Below, piece after piece: positions 44,555-55,377 of a stretch of 64,000 nt of DNA. Position 1 is the first letter of the stretch. Each line of letters opens with the position of its first letter. The stretch is from G965200765 sp965203865 (lineage in GTDB: Bacteria > Pseudomonadota > Gammaproteobacteria > Arenicellales > JAJDZL01), in the NCBI GenBank assembly GCA_965203865.1, contig OZ241916.1, positions 1,488,001 through 1,552,000 on the forward strand. The letters run 5' to 3'. The notes below the pieces were generated by a model. The model saw only the letters and a list, made by a program, of their open reading frames with translations. It made no database searches and was not told the origin of the DNA. The position numbers were made by a program, and so were the translations under genes.

Positions 44555-44583
44555 CTTTTTAGCCCAGTGGAGTAGCCAAAAAG
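44555..44583 (+). repeat. Hairpin in the trxB leader
   Basis: CTTTTTAGC (44555-44563) and GCCAAAAAG (44575-44583) pair with one A-C mismatch around an 11-base loop, 38 bp before trxB. It may affect trxB translation; no ribosome site is visible near the start. Confidence 0.4.
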
Positions 44584-44609
44584 TAGTATATTTCTTAAAA
44601 TTTATGTAA

Positions 44610-46120
<1,511 letters not shown>

Positions 46121-46124
46121 CTGT

Positions 46125-46601
46125 TTATCTTGGCTCGTTCAGAGATACAATTGCATAAGCTGCAATCCCTTCTTGACGTCCGACAAATCCCATTCTTTCG
46201 TTTGTTGTCGCTTTGATATTGATTCGGTCGGCATCCATCCCCAATTCATCGGACAAGTTCTGCTTCATGGAAGACACGTACGGACTTAACCTGGGTGCTT
46301 CGGCAACTACTGTTGCATCCAGGTTGGAAATTGAGAATCCAGAATCACTCAGTAATTGAGCGACGTGTTTTAAAAATTCCCGGCTATTGGCATCCTTGAA
46401 TCGAGCTTCCGAATCTGGAAAATGACTACCTATGTCTCCAAGCCCGGCAGCTCCGAGCAACGCATCAACTATAGCGTGAATTAATACATCAGCATCTGAA
46501 TGGCCTGACAACCCGGCTTCATGAGGAATATGCACTCCGCCCAGAATCAAATCCTTGCCAAATTCAAGCCTGTGAACATCAAATCCAAATCCTACTCTCA
46601 T
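46125..46601 (-). CDS. ispF: 2-C-methyl-D-erythritol 2,4-cyclodiphosphate synthase
   Basis: Cyclises CDP-methylerythritol 2-phosphate, releasing CMP, in the MEP isoprenoid pathway. 158 residues, the usual length. Zinc ligands are in GFDVHRLE (D8, H10) and H42 region SGHSDADVLIHAIVDALLGA. DIGSHFPDSEARFKDANSR and INIKATTNERMGFVGRQEGI complete the active site. It overlaps ispD by four bases (ATGA). Confidence 0.97.
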   Translation of the reverse strand: MRVGFGFDVHRLEFGKDLILGGVHIPHEAGLSGHSDADVLIHAIVDALLGAAGLGDIGSHFPDSEARFKDANSREFLKHVAQLLSDSGFSISNLDATVVAEAPRLSPYVSSMKQNLSDELGMDADRINIKATTNERMGFVGRQEGIAAYAIVSLNEPR

Positions 46602-47317
46602 GACAATTCGCTTTCTTGTTTTTGAATTAATGGCAGTAGTGAATTGGCTGCAATCAGGTCATCGGTCGTGGTGATCTTCAGATTTCTGTCGTTCCCTTTC
46701 ACCAAAATCGGGTTATAGCCTTGAACTTCCATCGCTTGAGATTCATCTGAAATACTAAAATTAGATTCAATGCAATGATTCAGTCCATTCAACAACAATT
46801 CAATGGGAAACAGTTGCGGCGTCTGAGCCCGGTAAAAGATGTTTCGGTCCAATGTCTTCTCAACGCGTCCGGAATCTGAAATTTTTACAGTGTCGTGTAC
46901 TGGCGAACACAGCAACCCGCCATTCAAATCACTTCCGACTTGATTGATCAATAATTCAACTTCATCTGAAATCAGAAATGGTCTATTGGAATCGTGCACC
47001 AAAACCCAGTCGCTACCTGAACATCCGCTGTCCAGTAAAGCCTCCAAGCCATTGCGAACGGTTTCAGCCCGGGTCAACCCCCCGTCGAATACTCCCCGAA
47101 CATTAGGATGCAAACTGGACACCCAGTCCCTTCGGTCGTTATTGGGCGACAATCCAACAAACACACCATCAATCATAGGGTGTGAAGCCATGACTCCTAT
47201 GGACCACTCAATTACTGTCTTGCTCCCGAGTTGCATAAATTGCTTGGGTACACTGGTATTCATTCGCACACCAGTCCCTGCTGCTGGAATCAATGCCCAA
47301 TAGTTTCTGGTACTCAT
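46598..47317 (-). CDS. ispD: 2-C-methyl-D-erythritol 4-phosphate cytidylyltransferase
   Basis: Couples MEP to CTP in the isoprenoid pathway. 239 residues. The CTP loop is LIPAAGTGVRMNTSVPKQF; the second motif is GGLTRAETVRNGL; the catalytic Asp lies in VLVHDSNRPF, where relatives have VHDAARP. The C-terminal KGNDRNLKITTTDDL holds the substrate lysine. ispD-ispF is the standard operon; ftsB, often upstream, is absent. mfd is divergent, with a 68-bp gap. Confidence 0.96.
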   Translation of the reverse strand: MSTRNYWALIPAAGTGVRMNTSVPKQFMQLGSKTVIEWSIGVMASHPMIDGVFVGLSPNNDRRDWVSSLHPNVRGVFDGGLTRAETVRNGLEALLDSGCSGSDWVLVHDSNRPFLISDEVELLINQVGSDLNGGLLCSPVHDTVKISDSGRVEKTLDRNIFYRAQTPQLFPIELLLNGLNHCIESNFSISDESQAMEVQGYNPILVKGNDRNLKITTTDDLIAANSLLPLIQKQESELS

Positions 47318-47385
47318 ATATCCTTAGTTACACCGATAATTAACCACATTGTAATCAACCAAGAATTATCTCATTTGAAGTTTCT

Positions 47386-50300
47386 GTGAAATCCATGAAT
47401 TTATACTCCCCGTTGAACCCGCCGTTGCCAAGTAAAAACAAGGGAACCGAGATTTGGCATGGACTAAAAGGAAGTTCGGATGCACTGGCTGTTAGCCGTG
47501 CTGCGACCAATCTTCCAGGCCCTGCAGTTGTAGTCTCAAGTAATACACGCGAGTTCGATTACTTCGTTGATGCCCTTCGTTTCTATTCGGACCAGAAGAC
47601 ACTTATCCCAATTTACCCTTTCTCAAGTTGGGGATGTCTACCATACGATGCATTCAGTCCTCGACAGGACATTACCTCAAATCGACTCTCTATTCTTTCT
47701 AAACTACCGGCTCTCCACAGAGGAATCGTCGTAATTAACATAGATAGTCTGATTCAGTGCCTGCCTCCTGCCCAATATATCAAAAGTCACAACTTTTCGG
47801 TCAAGGTGGGCGACAAGCTGAATATTGATAATTTTCGCAACCTGCTGTTTGAATCGGCTTACAAGCAAGTTCCACAAGTTGAATTTCATGGTGAATATGC
47901 GGTAAGAGGCGGTGTTATTGACGTATTTCCGATGGGGTCGGACCATCCCGTACGAATTGAATTATTCGACGAGGAAGTTGAAACACTTCGATGCTTTCTG
48001 GTGGATGAACAACGTTCTTTCCAAAAAGTGGATGAATTCAGCGTATTGCCGGGCAGTGAAATTCCATTAACCGAAGAAGGAATCACCCTGTTTCGCCAGG
48101 CTTTCAGACAGAATTTTCCGGGAGATCCAAAGTCCAATCGCGTTTACCGCTTTATCGACTCGAAAAAGATTCCGGAAGGAGCTGAGTTTTACATGCCACT
48201 GTTTTTCAATTCAACTTCCAGCTTCTTTGATTATTTGCCGGATTCTACATCCATTTTTGTGGCGGAAGACTCATTCGAGGCAATCAAAAAGTATTGGAAA
48301 CAAATTGAAGAGCGCTTTCAGGTTGTCAGCGAGAGTTCCTACCAGCAACCCCTCAATCCAGACATGCTTTACATGGAACTAGAACATGTAAAGAATCGCA
48401 TCAATTTTTTCAATAGCACCATACTCAGTAAAAATAATAAAAAATCGGGGGTGCGGTTTGATGTTTCCTCACCTTTGAATTTCACCTCAGCCAGCGACAT
48501 CGCCAATCCCTATGATTCTCTGAAAGTCGCCTTGCAAAAAAACAAGGGAAAATTCCATATTGCCGTCGATACTGCTGGCCAAATGGCGATGGTGAAAAAC
48601 GCATTAAAGGACACAGGCATAAAATACAACACAGATTGCAATTGGCAAACTCTGCTTGAAGACAAATCCGCATCCATTACAATTCAGTTGGCACATCTAC
48701 CGACAGGGTTAAATTTGCCCGAGGACAATATAAAAATTGTTACCAGTGCAGATTTATTCGGAGCATCTGTCTCCAGCATGCCCACTACCAGACCAGAAGT
48801 AGAAATCTCCCGAAAAAACAAATTACTGGCTGTGGTAGAAGAATTAAATATTGGCGACCCTGTGGTTCATGAAATTCATGGCATAGGACGTTATAGCGGG
48901 CTTGAAACGATGAATTTTGATGGATTTGAAGCCGAGTTCATGGTAATTCAATACTATGGTACAGACAAACTTTATGTTCCCATATATTCGGTTGACTGGG
49001 TAAATCGATACGTCAGCATTGACAAGGACAACATACCGCTCCACTCGCTAAGTTCAAAGAAATGGGCAAAAGCCAAGAAAAAGGCACAGCAAAAGGCATA
49101 CGATATTGCTAGCGAACTTTTGGAAGTGCAGGCACTTCGCGAAGCCCGTCAATCACCACCTATCGAGTGCCCTCCTGACCTTTACAGCGAGTTTACTGCA
49201 AAATTTCCGTATAACGAAACTGTGGACCAGCTGTCCGCAGAAAGGGACGTGCTGGCGGACATGTCATCGAAAATTCCAATGGATAGACTGGTCTGCGGAG
49301 ATGCTGGCTTTGGAAAAACAGAAATTGCCCTTCGATGCGCATTCGCTGCAGTTGCCAATAACTATCAAGTTGCAATCATTGTTCCCACAACGATACTTGC
49401 ACAGCAACACTACGATGTATTTAGCGACAGATTCGCCGAGTGGGGTGCTAAAGTAGGTTTGTTTTCTCGATTGCAAACAGGCAGCCAATTAAAGAAACGA
49501 GTGAGCGAACTGAATAGTGGAAGTATTGACATTGCAATTGGAACCACCCGTTTGATTCAATCGGATGTGAAGTTCAAGAATTTAGGCTTGCTGATTATTG
49601 ACGAAGAACATCGCTTCGGAGTGCGACAGAAAGAACACCTAAAGCAAAGAAGAACCAATGTCAATGTGCTGTCTCTTTCAGCAACTCCAATCCCTCGCAC
49701 GCTCAGTATGGCACTCAACCGACTGCGTGAAATCTCAATCATCGCAACTCCGCCCGAGAATCGTCTTGCAGTTCATACATTTTTCCGCGACTGGTCACCG
49801 GTACTGATACGGGAGGCTTGTCTTCGCGAGCTCGGGCGCGGGGGGCAGATTTTCTATGTACACAATGAAGTCAAGTCAATCAACAGAGCGGCTCGCAATC
49901 TTGCAAAAATTGTTCCCGAAGCTAATATCAGAATAGCCCACGGACAAATGTCCAAGGTTGAATTAGGGCAAGTTATGAAAGAGTTTTACCAGCAAAAATT
50001 CAACACTCTTGTATGCACCACCATTATTGAAAGCGGTCTTGATATTCCAACAGCAAATACGATTTTAATAAACGCTGCGTCCAAGTTCGGACTAGCTCAG
50101 CTTTATCAACTTAGAGGAAGGGTCGGAAGGTCGTATCAAGAGGCGTTCGCCTATTTCCTTGTAGAAAGTAAGGCATACCTTGCAAAAGATGCTAAACGCA
50201 GACTTGATGCCATTGAGTCGCTTCAACAACTGGGTGCTGGGTATGCTGTTGCAACCTATGACCTGGAAATTCGAGGAGCAGGCACAATTCTTGGTGAAGC

Positions 50301-50883
50301 GCAAAGCGGTGCCATTGACGAAATCGGCTATACACTCTACTCCGAGTATTTATCAAAAGCTGTTGACGAGTTGAATCGAGGTGTAACGTCGGAAAAACAA
50401 ACTGTACAAAATATGCTCAACGACGAAGCAACGCCAAGCGAAGTTAATTTGAACACCCCGACGCTGATTCCGGAAAGCTGGATACCTGATGTGAATCTGA
50501 GATTAACACTCTACAAGCGCATTGCATCTGCACGAGCAATTGGAAAACTGAGGGAATTGCGGGATGAGATGAAAGATCGATTTGGCAGTATACCAGCACC
50601 GGCAGAATGGCTTTTGCAGACTGCCGAAATAAGAATGCTAACAAGACAACTAGGTATTGAAAAGCTTGATGTTGGTCTGAATTCCACACGAATCAAGTTT
50701 TCGAAGAACGCAGATTTCAATGTGGCGGGCCTTGTAGAAATTATGAACAGCCAGCCCGATTCAATTCAAGTGAAAAACAACGATTCAGAGATTCAAGTTT
50801 CTCACTGTTTTGAAGAATTAGAAAAACGAGTGTCGCACGCCAGCGAACTGCTATTGTCTTTGACACCTAGCAACAGCGACTGA
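47386..50883 (+). CDS. mfd: Transcription-repair coupling factor
   Basis: Removes RNA polymerase stalled at DNA lesions and recruits UvrA. 1165 residues against 1148 in E. coli. The N-terminal UvrB-like domains include GVIDVFPMGSDHPVRIELFD. The polymerase-interacting domain is DPVVHEIHGIGRYSGLETM (about 490-510). The translocase has Walker A CGDAGFGKTEIAL (about 634-646), the DEEH box in IIDEEHRFGVRQKEHLK, and LSATPIPRTL. GRVGRSYQEAFAYF follows, then the TRCF C-terminal domain. GTG at 47386 is the 5' limit; ATG at 47395 is an equally good start. csiV and def are its neighbours. Confidence 0.96.
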   Translation: MKSMNLYSPLNPPLPSKNKGTEIWHGLKGSSDALAVSRAATNLPGPAVVVSSNTREFDYFVDALRFYSDQKTLIPIYPFSSWGCLPYDAFSPRQDITSNRLSILSKLPALHRGIVVINIDSLIQCLPPAQYIKSHNFSVKVGDKLNIDNFRNLLFESAYKQVPQVEFHGEYAVRGGVIDVFPMGSDHPVRIELFDEEVETLRCFLVDEQRSFQKVDEFSVLPGSEIPLTEEGITLFRQAFRQNFPGDPKSNRVYRFIDSKKIPEGAEFYMPLFFNSTSSFFDYLPDSTSIFVAEDSFEAIKKYWKQIEERFQVVSESSYQQPLNPDMLYMELEHVKNRINFFNSTILSKNNKKSGVRFDVSSPLNFTSASDIANPYDSLKVALQKNKGKFHIAVDTAGQMAMVKNALKDTGIKYNTDCNWQTLLEDKSASITIQLAHLPTGLNLPEDNIKIVTSADLFGASVSSMPTTRPEVEISRKNKLLAVVEELNIGDPVVHEIHGIGRYSGLETMNFDGFEAEFMVIQYYGTDKLYVPIYSVDWVNRYVSIDKDNIPLHSLSSKKWAKAKKKAQQKAYDIASELLEVQALREARQSPPIECPPDLYSEFTAKFPYNETVDQLSAERDVLADMSSKIPMDRLVCGDAGFGKTEIALRCAFAAVANNYQVAIIVPTTILAQQHYDVFSDRFAEWGAKVGLFSRLQTGSQLKKRVSELNSGSIDIAIGTTRLIQSDVKFKNLGLLIIDEEHRFGVRQKEHLKQRRTNVNVLSLSATPIPRTLSMALNRLREISIIATPPENRLAVHTFFRDWSPVLIREACLRELGRGGQIFYVHNEVKSINRAARNLAKIVPEANIRIAHGQMSKVELGQVMKEFYQQKFNTLVCTTIIESGLDIPTANTILINAASKFGLAQLYQLRGRVGRSYQEAFAYFLVESKAYLAKDAKRRLDAIESLQQLGAGYAVATYDLEIRGAGTILGEAQSGAIDEIGYTLYSEYLSKAVDELNRGVTSEKQTVQNMLNDEATPSEVNLNTPTLIPESWIPDVNLRLTLYKRIASARAIGKLRELRDEMKDRFGSIPAPAEWLLQTAEIRMLTRQLGIEKLDVGLNSTRIKFSKNADFNVAGLVEIMNSQPDSIQVKNNDSEIQVSHCFEELEKRVSHASELLLSLTPSNSD

Positions 50884-50898
50884 TTCTACACAGCCAGG

Positions 50899-51438
50899 TC
50901 AGGTAATATCGTCGCATTGGCTTGAAGCGGCTACCAGCTCATCTTCAAAACCAAACAGTCTCATATCCTCAATTCGCATTGGATACAGGATTCCATCCAA
51001 GTGGTCGCACTCATGCTGTACAACTCTGGCATGAAACTCGCCTACTGTTCGGTCAATTTCCTTCCCTTCCAAATCAAAGCCTCTGTAACGAACATCTTTA
51101 TATCTGGGTACAACACCTCTTAAACCAGGAACACTCAGGCAACCCTCCCAGCCATATCCCTTTTCGTCGCTCAATGGCGAAATTTCTGGATTAATCAAGA
51201 TAGTGAGTGGTACCGGCTCGGCTTCCGGATATCTGGGATTTGCTTCTATACCGAAAATGACAACTCGTTTCATCACACCAATTTGCGGTGCTGCTAGTCC
51301 GGCACCATTCAAACTTTCCATTGTGTCTAACATATCATCCACAAGTGGCTTCAATTCAGAAATCTCTTCCAGCTTCACGGGTTCAGAAACTTGAAGCAAC
51401 TTTGGATCGCCCATTTTCAATACTTGTCGAACAGCCAA
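50899..51438 (-). CDS. def: Peptide deformylase
   Basis: Metalloenzyme that removes the formyl group from nascent N-termini, acting with Map. 179 residues. Motifs: GAGLAAPQIGV (about 45-55), EGCLSVPGLRGVVPR with the metal cysteine, and QHECDHLDGIL with the two metal histidines and catalytic Glu. The start is TTG at 51438, giving MAVRQVLKMGDPKLLQ, the usual N-terminus; AGGAG sits 9 bases upstream (51448-51452). The frame continues 38 codons upstream to an ATG, but without homology. fmt and the topA/sun neighbours often seen with def are not here. Confidence 0.95.
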   Translation of the reverse strand: MAVRQVLKMGDPKLLQVSEPVKLEEISELKPLVDDMLDTMESLNGAGLAAPQIGVMKRVVIFGIEANPRYPEAEPVPLTILINPEISPLSDEKGYGWEGCLSVPGLRGVVPRYKDVRYRGFDLEGKEIDRTVGEFHARVVQHECDHLDGILYPMRIEDMRLFGFEDELVAASSQCDDIT

Positions 51439-51447
51439 TTTATTGCT

Positions 51448-51452
51448 CTCCT
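51448..51452 (-). promoter_or_regulatory. def ribosome binding site
   Basis: AGGAG on the minus strand, 9 bases before the TTG at 51438. It decides the start in favour of the short form of peptide deformylase. Confidence 0.75.
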
Positions 51453-51617
51453 GTAATTTTCTTAACGAAATTAGCCAATGCTTGGCAACTGAAAGTAACT
51501 CTGCAATTTCAATACGCACTCGTACATCAATGAAAGTTTTTTCAAATTTCAAGCATGCACCAAGTGCAGCAACGAATTGAATTAGAATTGCTCAAGTTTG
51601 TCAATCAATTTCATCTG

Positions 51618-51642
51618 GAAATTATATACAATGACAGTCATT
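51618..51642 (-). promoter_or_regulatory. Candidate def promoter with dyad
   Basis: On the minus strand CATTGTATATAATTTC (51618-51633) contains TATAAT at 51621-51626. The dyad AATGAC-A-GTCATT overlaps its upstream edge (51630-51642), in the place of the -10/-35 spacer, a good position for a repressor. No clear -35. Confidence 0.45.
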
Positions 51643-51899
51643 ATGTACCGTTCTACACAGTCATGGAAGTCATGTTATTCCTTTTTCGCTGTTTATTGCG
51701 GTTCTCCGCCTGAATAATTATTCATCGGTCCGATTTGGTGGATATTGGTTACCGAATTCAAGCTGCTTTCCACCTAATGCCGCAAACAGGCAATAACCTG
51801 AAGCCAAACCTAAAATACAGCAAAGAGTACCAACCTGCACTGTCCACTAGAATTGTCAAGTGAAGTTTCTTGAAATATCAACTAAAACAATAACTAATC

Positions 51900-51929
51900 T
51901 TGAACTTGACTTCCATTGTATATAATTTC
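51900..51929 (+). promoter_or_regulatory. Candidate csiV promoter
   Basis: Perfect TATAAT at 51921-51926 within CATTGTATATAATTTC (51914-51929), with TTGAAC at 51900-51905, a 15-base spacer. It lies 29 bp before the csiV start. Confidence 0.5.
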
Positions 51930-51954
51930 AAATTATTTCATCCTTTCTGCTTAA

Positions 51955-52629
51955 ATGAACCAAAATTTTGTTAACTCAAAATCAATTATCGCTTTGTGCA
52001 AAATATTGGCTATCGCGACCATCCTTGTATTATCCGCGCCATCCCATGCTGGACTAGTTCATATTGAACTTATTATATTTTCGCATAAATCCCAGAGCGA
52101 CGAATGGATTAAAGGAATACAGGAAATTTTTACGGTAAAAAAGTTAAACGATCTAACCGAACTAAAAAGCCCTGATAGCGGCACTCCAAAACTTCTGCCT
52201 ACGAGTTCCACCCAACTGGTTAATATAGCGAAGGTGTTTGACAATCATCCCGACTATCACATCCTGAACTATCTGAGCTGGATTCAGGATACAGAGAAAA
52301 AATCCAAAACCGAAGCGATTTCGCTTGACACTGAAATTTCAGATCAGGTACTGTTTCCCCACTTGGTACTCTCGGGAACAGCAATTTTGTATGAAATCGG
52401 AGAAAGATTGTATTTTGAAATTGATACAGTCTACCGTCCCGTTCCAGATGCTGAAACCGAAATTGTCGAATTGACCGAACCAGTTGCCAAATTAATTAGA
52501 GAAAAAGAGTTTTCAATGACTGAACGAAGGGCAGTGTCAATCAATGAAACTCACTTCTTTGACCACCCGGAATTCGGTGCCATATTGAATGTAGTGAGGC
52601 CACCGAAACCAGAAAGCTTCGTACAGTAA
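51955..52629 (+). CDS. csiV: CsiV family peptidoglycan-binding protein
   Basis: Exported protein of the CsiV family, first described in Vibrio as an activator of penicillin-binding protein 1A. A signal peptide (about 1-32) has the core ILAIATILVLSAPSHA, with a likely cut after SHA. Family landmarks follow in order: VHIELIIFSH, DYHILNYLSWIQD, SGTAILYEIGERLYFEIDTVYR and the end NETHFFDHPEFGAILNVVRP. 224 residues fits the compact form. It is close to mfd, the same neighbourhood as in Vibrio, with def between. The family call is strong; its role here depends on having the Vibrio-type PBP1A/LpoA system, which the window cannot show. Confidence 0.8.
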   Translation: MNQNFVNSKSIIALCKILAIATILVLSAPSHAGLVHIELIIFSHKSQSDEWIKGIQEIFTVKKLNDLTELKSPDSGTPKLLPTSSTQLVNIAKVFDNHPDYHILNYLSWIQDTEKKSKTEAISLDTEISDQVLFPHLVLSGTAILYEIGERLYFEIDTVYRPVPDAETEIVELTEPVAKLIREKEFSMTERRAVSINETHFFDHPEFGAILNVVRPPKPESFVQ

Positions 52630-52645
52630 ATGACCACCTGTTAGC

Positions 52646-53440
52646 CTATAGTTTGAAAACTTCCGAATTTGGAGAGTACGATTCATCAGCAATCCGAATA
52701 GCTTCGGATACCAAGAGCCGCATATTATCACTCCCGATGCGATACGTTTCGTTCAACTGCTCAAATTCAATTTTTTCAGTGCCAATGCCAGCCGCCCAAT
52801 TAACCGAAAGAGATATGCATGCATAAGCGATTCCTTTTTCAGCTGCCAAGGCTGCTTCTGGCATTGCTGTCATACCTACCAAGTCACAACCATCATTTGA
52901 AAGGCGCTTTATTTCTGCCGAGGTTTCAAATCGAGGCCCTTGCACAACACCATAAGTACCACGTTCAAAAATCGATAAGGATAGGTTTTTAGCCGCTTGC
53001 AAGAGAGTAATTCGCAAAGTTTGGCAAAATGGCGCAGTAAATTCAACATGCCCAACACCGCTCTCGCCTCCCTCGAAAAATGTGTTCTCCCTACCCCAAG
53101 TGTAATCTACCAACTGGTCTGGAACTGCTATTGACCCGGGTGAAAGTTTTGCATCAATCCCTCCAACAGAAGTAAGTGCGATTATGGCACCAACTCCAAG
53201 ATTGGCCAACGCCCAAATATTTGCACGATAGTTAATCTTATGAGGTGGAATTGTGTGTTCAGAGCCATGGCGGTAAAGTACTGCAATGGGCTTGCTGTGC
53301 AACATGCCCAAACTGAGTGAGGATGAAGGAAGTCCATATGGTGTATCCACCTGTATGGTCTCCCAGTCTTTGGATTCGGGAAACATGCGACTTGAACCGC
53401 TACCGCAGATAACACCAAGCTTTGCCGTCAATTCAATCAT
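52646..53440 (-). CDS. mtnP: Methylthioadenosine/methylthioinosine phosphorylase (PNP family)
   Basis: Phosphorolysis of 5'-methylthioadenosine, or of methylthioinosine as in Pseudomonas, in methionine salvage. 264 residues. Landmarks are DTPYGLPS, LYRHGSEHTIPPHKINYRAN, TSVGGID, GVVQGPRFETSAEI and DLVGMTAMPEAALAAE. The base-pocket segment is SVNWAAG, comparable to the VVNPAAG of pseudomonad MTI phosphorylase rather than the TDYDCW of true MTA phosphorylases, so an inosine-type substrate is more likely. The phosphate loop GSGSSRM differs from the usual GGTG. It converges on csiV. Confidence 0.8.
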   Translation of the reverse strand: MIELTAKLGVICGSGSSRMFPESKDWETIQVDTPYGLPSSSLSLGMLHSKPIAVLYRHGSEHTIPPHKINYRANIWALANLGVGAIIALTSVGGIDAKLSPGSIAVPDQLVDYTWGRENTFFEGGESGVGHVEFTAPFCQTLRITLLQAAKNLSLSIFERGTYGVVQGPRFETSAEIKRLSNDGCDLVGMTAMPEAALAAEKGIAYACISLSVNWAAGIGTEKIEFEQLNETYRIGSDNMRLLVSEAIRIADESYSPNSEVFKL

Positions 53441-53536
53441 AAGAACGATATGATTTCTACGCTATGCTAGCTTTCAAAAACAGTTGGCATTTGTCGGTGA
53501 AGAAATATTTTTATAACCGACTTAAGATTGAAGTTG

Positions 53537-54733
53537 CTACACTTCGTCTTCAATAACTAGGGAACCCCTGTCCTGATTCGATTGATGTGCACTAACAATA
53601 GAATTCCAGCTTTTGCAACCTGGACACTGCCAATGGAGAGTTTTAACAGTAAATCCACAATGCTGGCATTTGTATCTTCGCTGTCCTTCTATTGATTTGC
53701 AAATCAGTTTTTCAATCAGCTTGTTGTCCTTGGAATGTGAATCATTTCCGTTGCCTTTGAGTTTCAGCAATATCAACCGATGCAAGCTGTGCAAGGAAGG
53801 ATTGCGACGAGTCCAGTCCGTCAAGTATTTTTCAGCTGAATCAATGCCTCGATGCGTTTCAAGTGTATCTACATAGGCAATTGCAAGTTGCGCGTCGTTT
53901 ACAGATTCGGAAATATTTCTCAAAAAATCTTCCAATTCTTCCGGCTGTTCCAGCAATCGATAGCTTTCAGTAACAAGATCCACTATTTCAGCAACATACT
54001 CTGGGCACTTCTGCTCAATCGTTCTCCATATTGATATCGCATTTCGATGGTCACCTCGCAATGCCCTTAACCGCCCGGATTGTAGAATGGCTCGAACGCA
54101 TTTCTGGTCTACAGCAATTGCTTTTTCAATATTTTCTTCTGCAACGCTATATTTCCCCTTGGCAATTGCTGCCTCGGAAATTTCACAATAGTATTGAGCA
54201 AGAATCGAAGAAAATTCCGAAGGAGAAATCTTCATTAAACTTCGAGAAACCTGGATACATTTGTCCCACTCTTTTTCCTGTTCATAAATTTGCCGGAGAT
54301 GTTCATATGCCTGCTTTCCGTATTTTCGATCGTCGGTCAAATCACTGAAAAATCTTTCTGCTCGGTCAAAAATTCCGGCAGTGTAGTAGTCCTGCCCTAG
54401 CTCAAATATCGCCTGCATTTTTTGGTCCGAAGTCAAATCGGAGCGGATTATCAGATTTTCATGAATTCTTGTTGCACGTGCGACTTCGCCACGACGGCGG
54501 AACAAATTTCCCAGAGCCAAATGAATTTCAATGGTTTCTGTATCTACTTCCAGCATGTCAAGGAACACTTCAATAGCCTTGTCATGCTGTTCGTTCAGCA
54601 AAAAATTAATCCCCTGCAAATAAGCAGCAGGCAGTCTCTCCCGTCGACGCCATTGAATTCTGGCAGCACGCGCAGTCAGCCATCCGGATGCAGCAGCAGT
54701 GGGTAACAGAAATAATAGCCAGAGAGGATCCAT
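53537..54733 (-). CDS. lapB: Lipopolysaccharide assembly protein B
   Basis: Inner-membrane-anchored protein that controls LpxC degradation by FtsH and so the level of LPS synthesis. 398 residues (389 in E. coli). One N-terminal membrane helix (WLLFLLPTAAASGWLTA), then TPR repeats through about 350 (for example EIHLALGNLFRRRGEVARAT and QAYEHLRQIYEQEKEWDKCI). The C-terminal rubredoxin-like zinc site is CQHCGFTVKTLHWQCPGC. It is one base after lapA. With a gnnAB-type pathway elsewhere in the window, lipid A control and modification genes are both present. Confidence 0.95.
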   Translation of the reverse strand: MDPLWLLFLLPTAAASGWLTARAARIQWRRRERLPAAYLQGINFLLNEQHDKAIEVFLDMLEVDTETIEIHLALGNLFRRRGEVARATRIHENLIIRSDLTSDQKMQAIFELGQDYYTAGIFDRAERFFSDLTDDRKYGKQAYEHLRQIYEQEKEWDKCIQVSRSLMKISPSEFSSILAQYYCEISEAAIAKGKYSVAEENIEKAIAVDQKCVRAILQSGRLRALRGDHRNAISIWRTIEQKCPEYVAEIVDLVTESYRLLEQPEELEDFLRNISESVNDAQLAIAYVDTLETHRGIDSAEKYLTDWTRRNPSLHSLHRLILLKLKGNGNDSHSKDNKLIEKLICKSIEGQRRYKCQHCGFTVKTLHWQCPGCKSWNSIVSAHQSNQDRGSLVIEDEV

Positions 54734-54734
54734 T

Positions 54735-54986
54735 CTAGATTTTGCGAGCGGTTTTTCCGGCTTTGCCGTTCGCAGCGATGCGTTTCTTGAAAGAAGTTAA
54801 TTTACACACAATTACCCCTGTAACGATACCGACAAAAAATGTTGCAATAACAATTAGAGATAGCGGCCATTCCAAGTCAAGGCCAAAATAGTACGACAGA
54901 TTTACCAAATCCCGGTTCTGAATGGAGAAAGTAACACCGAACAATAAGGCTACTGTCAATATGAAAAGGAATAATAATTTTTTCAA
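54735..54986 (-). CDS. lapA: Lipopolysaccharide assembly protein A
   Basis: Small inner-membrane protein (DUF1049) that partners LapB. 83 residues with two hydrophobic helices (about 3-21 and 41-62) and a basic cytoplasmic tail ending TARKI. SIQNRDLVNLSYYFG is the family signature between the helices. The start is TTG at 54986, as no ATG precedes the first helix. It lies in the ihfB-lapA-lapB order common to Gammaproteobacteria. Confidence 0.92.
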   Translation of the reverse strand: MKKLLFLFILTVALLFGVTFSIQNRDLVNLSYYFGLDLEWPLSLIVIATFFVGIVTGVIVCKLTSFKKRIAANGKAGKTARKI

Positions 54987-55042
54987 CCAAATGTACAGCC
55001 GACTTGATGGTTACAAATAAATAATTGAACAATTGTCTTGCA

Positions 55043-55354
55043 TCAGTCGCCCGAGCTCCTGCCTGAAGTTTCGGGCAGGATATTGACTCGTTGCTTGAGC
55101 TCCCGACCGGGCTTGAAATGGGGAAAATACTTGCCAGCCACTTCCACTGACTCCCCCGTTTTTGGATTACGACCGCGCCGCGGGGGACGATATCGCAAAG
55201 TCAGGCTACCAAATCCCCGTATTTCTACGCGTTTTCCGGCAGATAATCCCTCAATCATGCAATTCAGGATAATGTCGACCGCCACCCGAATATCCTGATG
55301 CGTAAGGTCTTCCTGCTTTTTTGCAAGTGCTTCAATTAATTGAGTTTTTGTCAT
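55043..55354 (-). CDS. ihfB: Integration host factor subunit beta
   Basis: DNA-bending protein that pairs with IhfA in replication, recombination and transcription. 103 residues. The arm region reads [20 protein letters not shown], with the DNA-intercalating proline and the signature GRNPKTGE following. The N-terminus is [14 protein letters not shown]. The short tail after KQRVN ([10 protein letters not shown]) is slightly extended. The gene is 23 bp after rpsA, as in most Gammaproteobacteria. Confidence 0.96.
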   Translation of the reverse strand: MTKTQLIEALAKKQEDLTHQDIRVAVDIILNCMIEGLSAGKRVEIRGFGSLTLRYRPPRRGRNPKTGESVEVAGKYFPHFKPGRELKQRVNILPETSGRSSGD

Positions 55355-55377
55355 ATCTAGTCCTTTAGTTGGTGAAT

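Larger units (their letters stand above)
51439..51954. other. Divergent def/csiV intergenic region
   Basis: 516 bp without a credible gene. It holds the def ribosome site and two outward-facing promoter elements that share a 16-base sequence (listed separately). The dyad AATGAC-A-GTCATT (51630-51642) lies just upstream of the def -10. The middle part shows nothing I can identify. Confidence 0.65.

Noticed and set aside
44556..44585. tRNA-like string before trxB (AGCCCAGTGGAGTAGCC)
   Set aside because: It resembles a D arm, but no acceptor, anticodon or T arm can be built around it; read as a leader hairpin.
51439..51552. 38-codon N-terminal extension of peptide deformylase
   Set aside because: The family N-terminus begins at the TTG at 51438, which has AGGAG 9 bases upstream; the extension has no homology.
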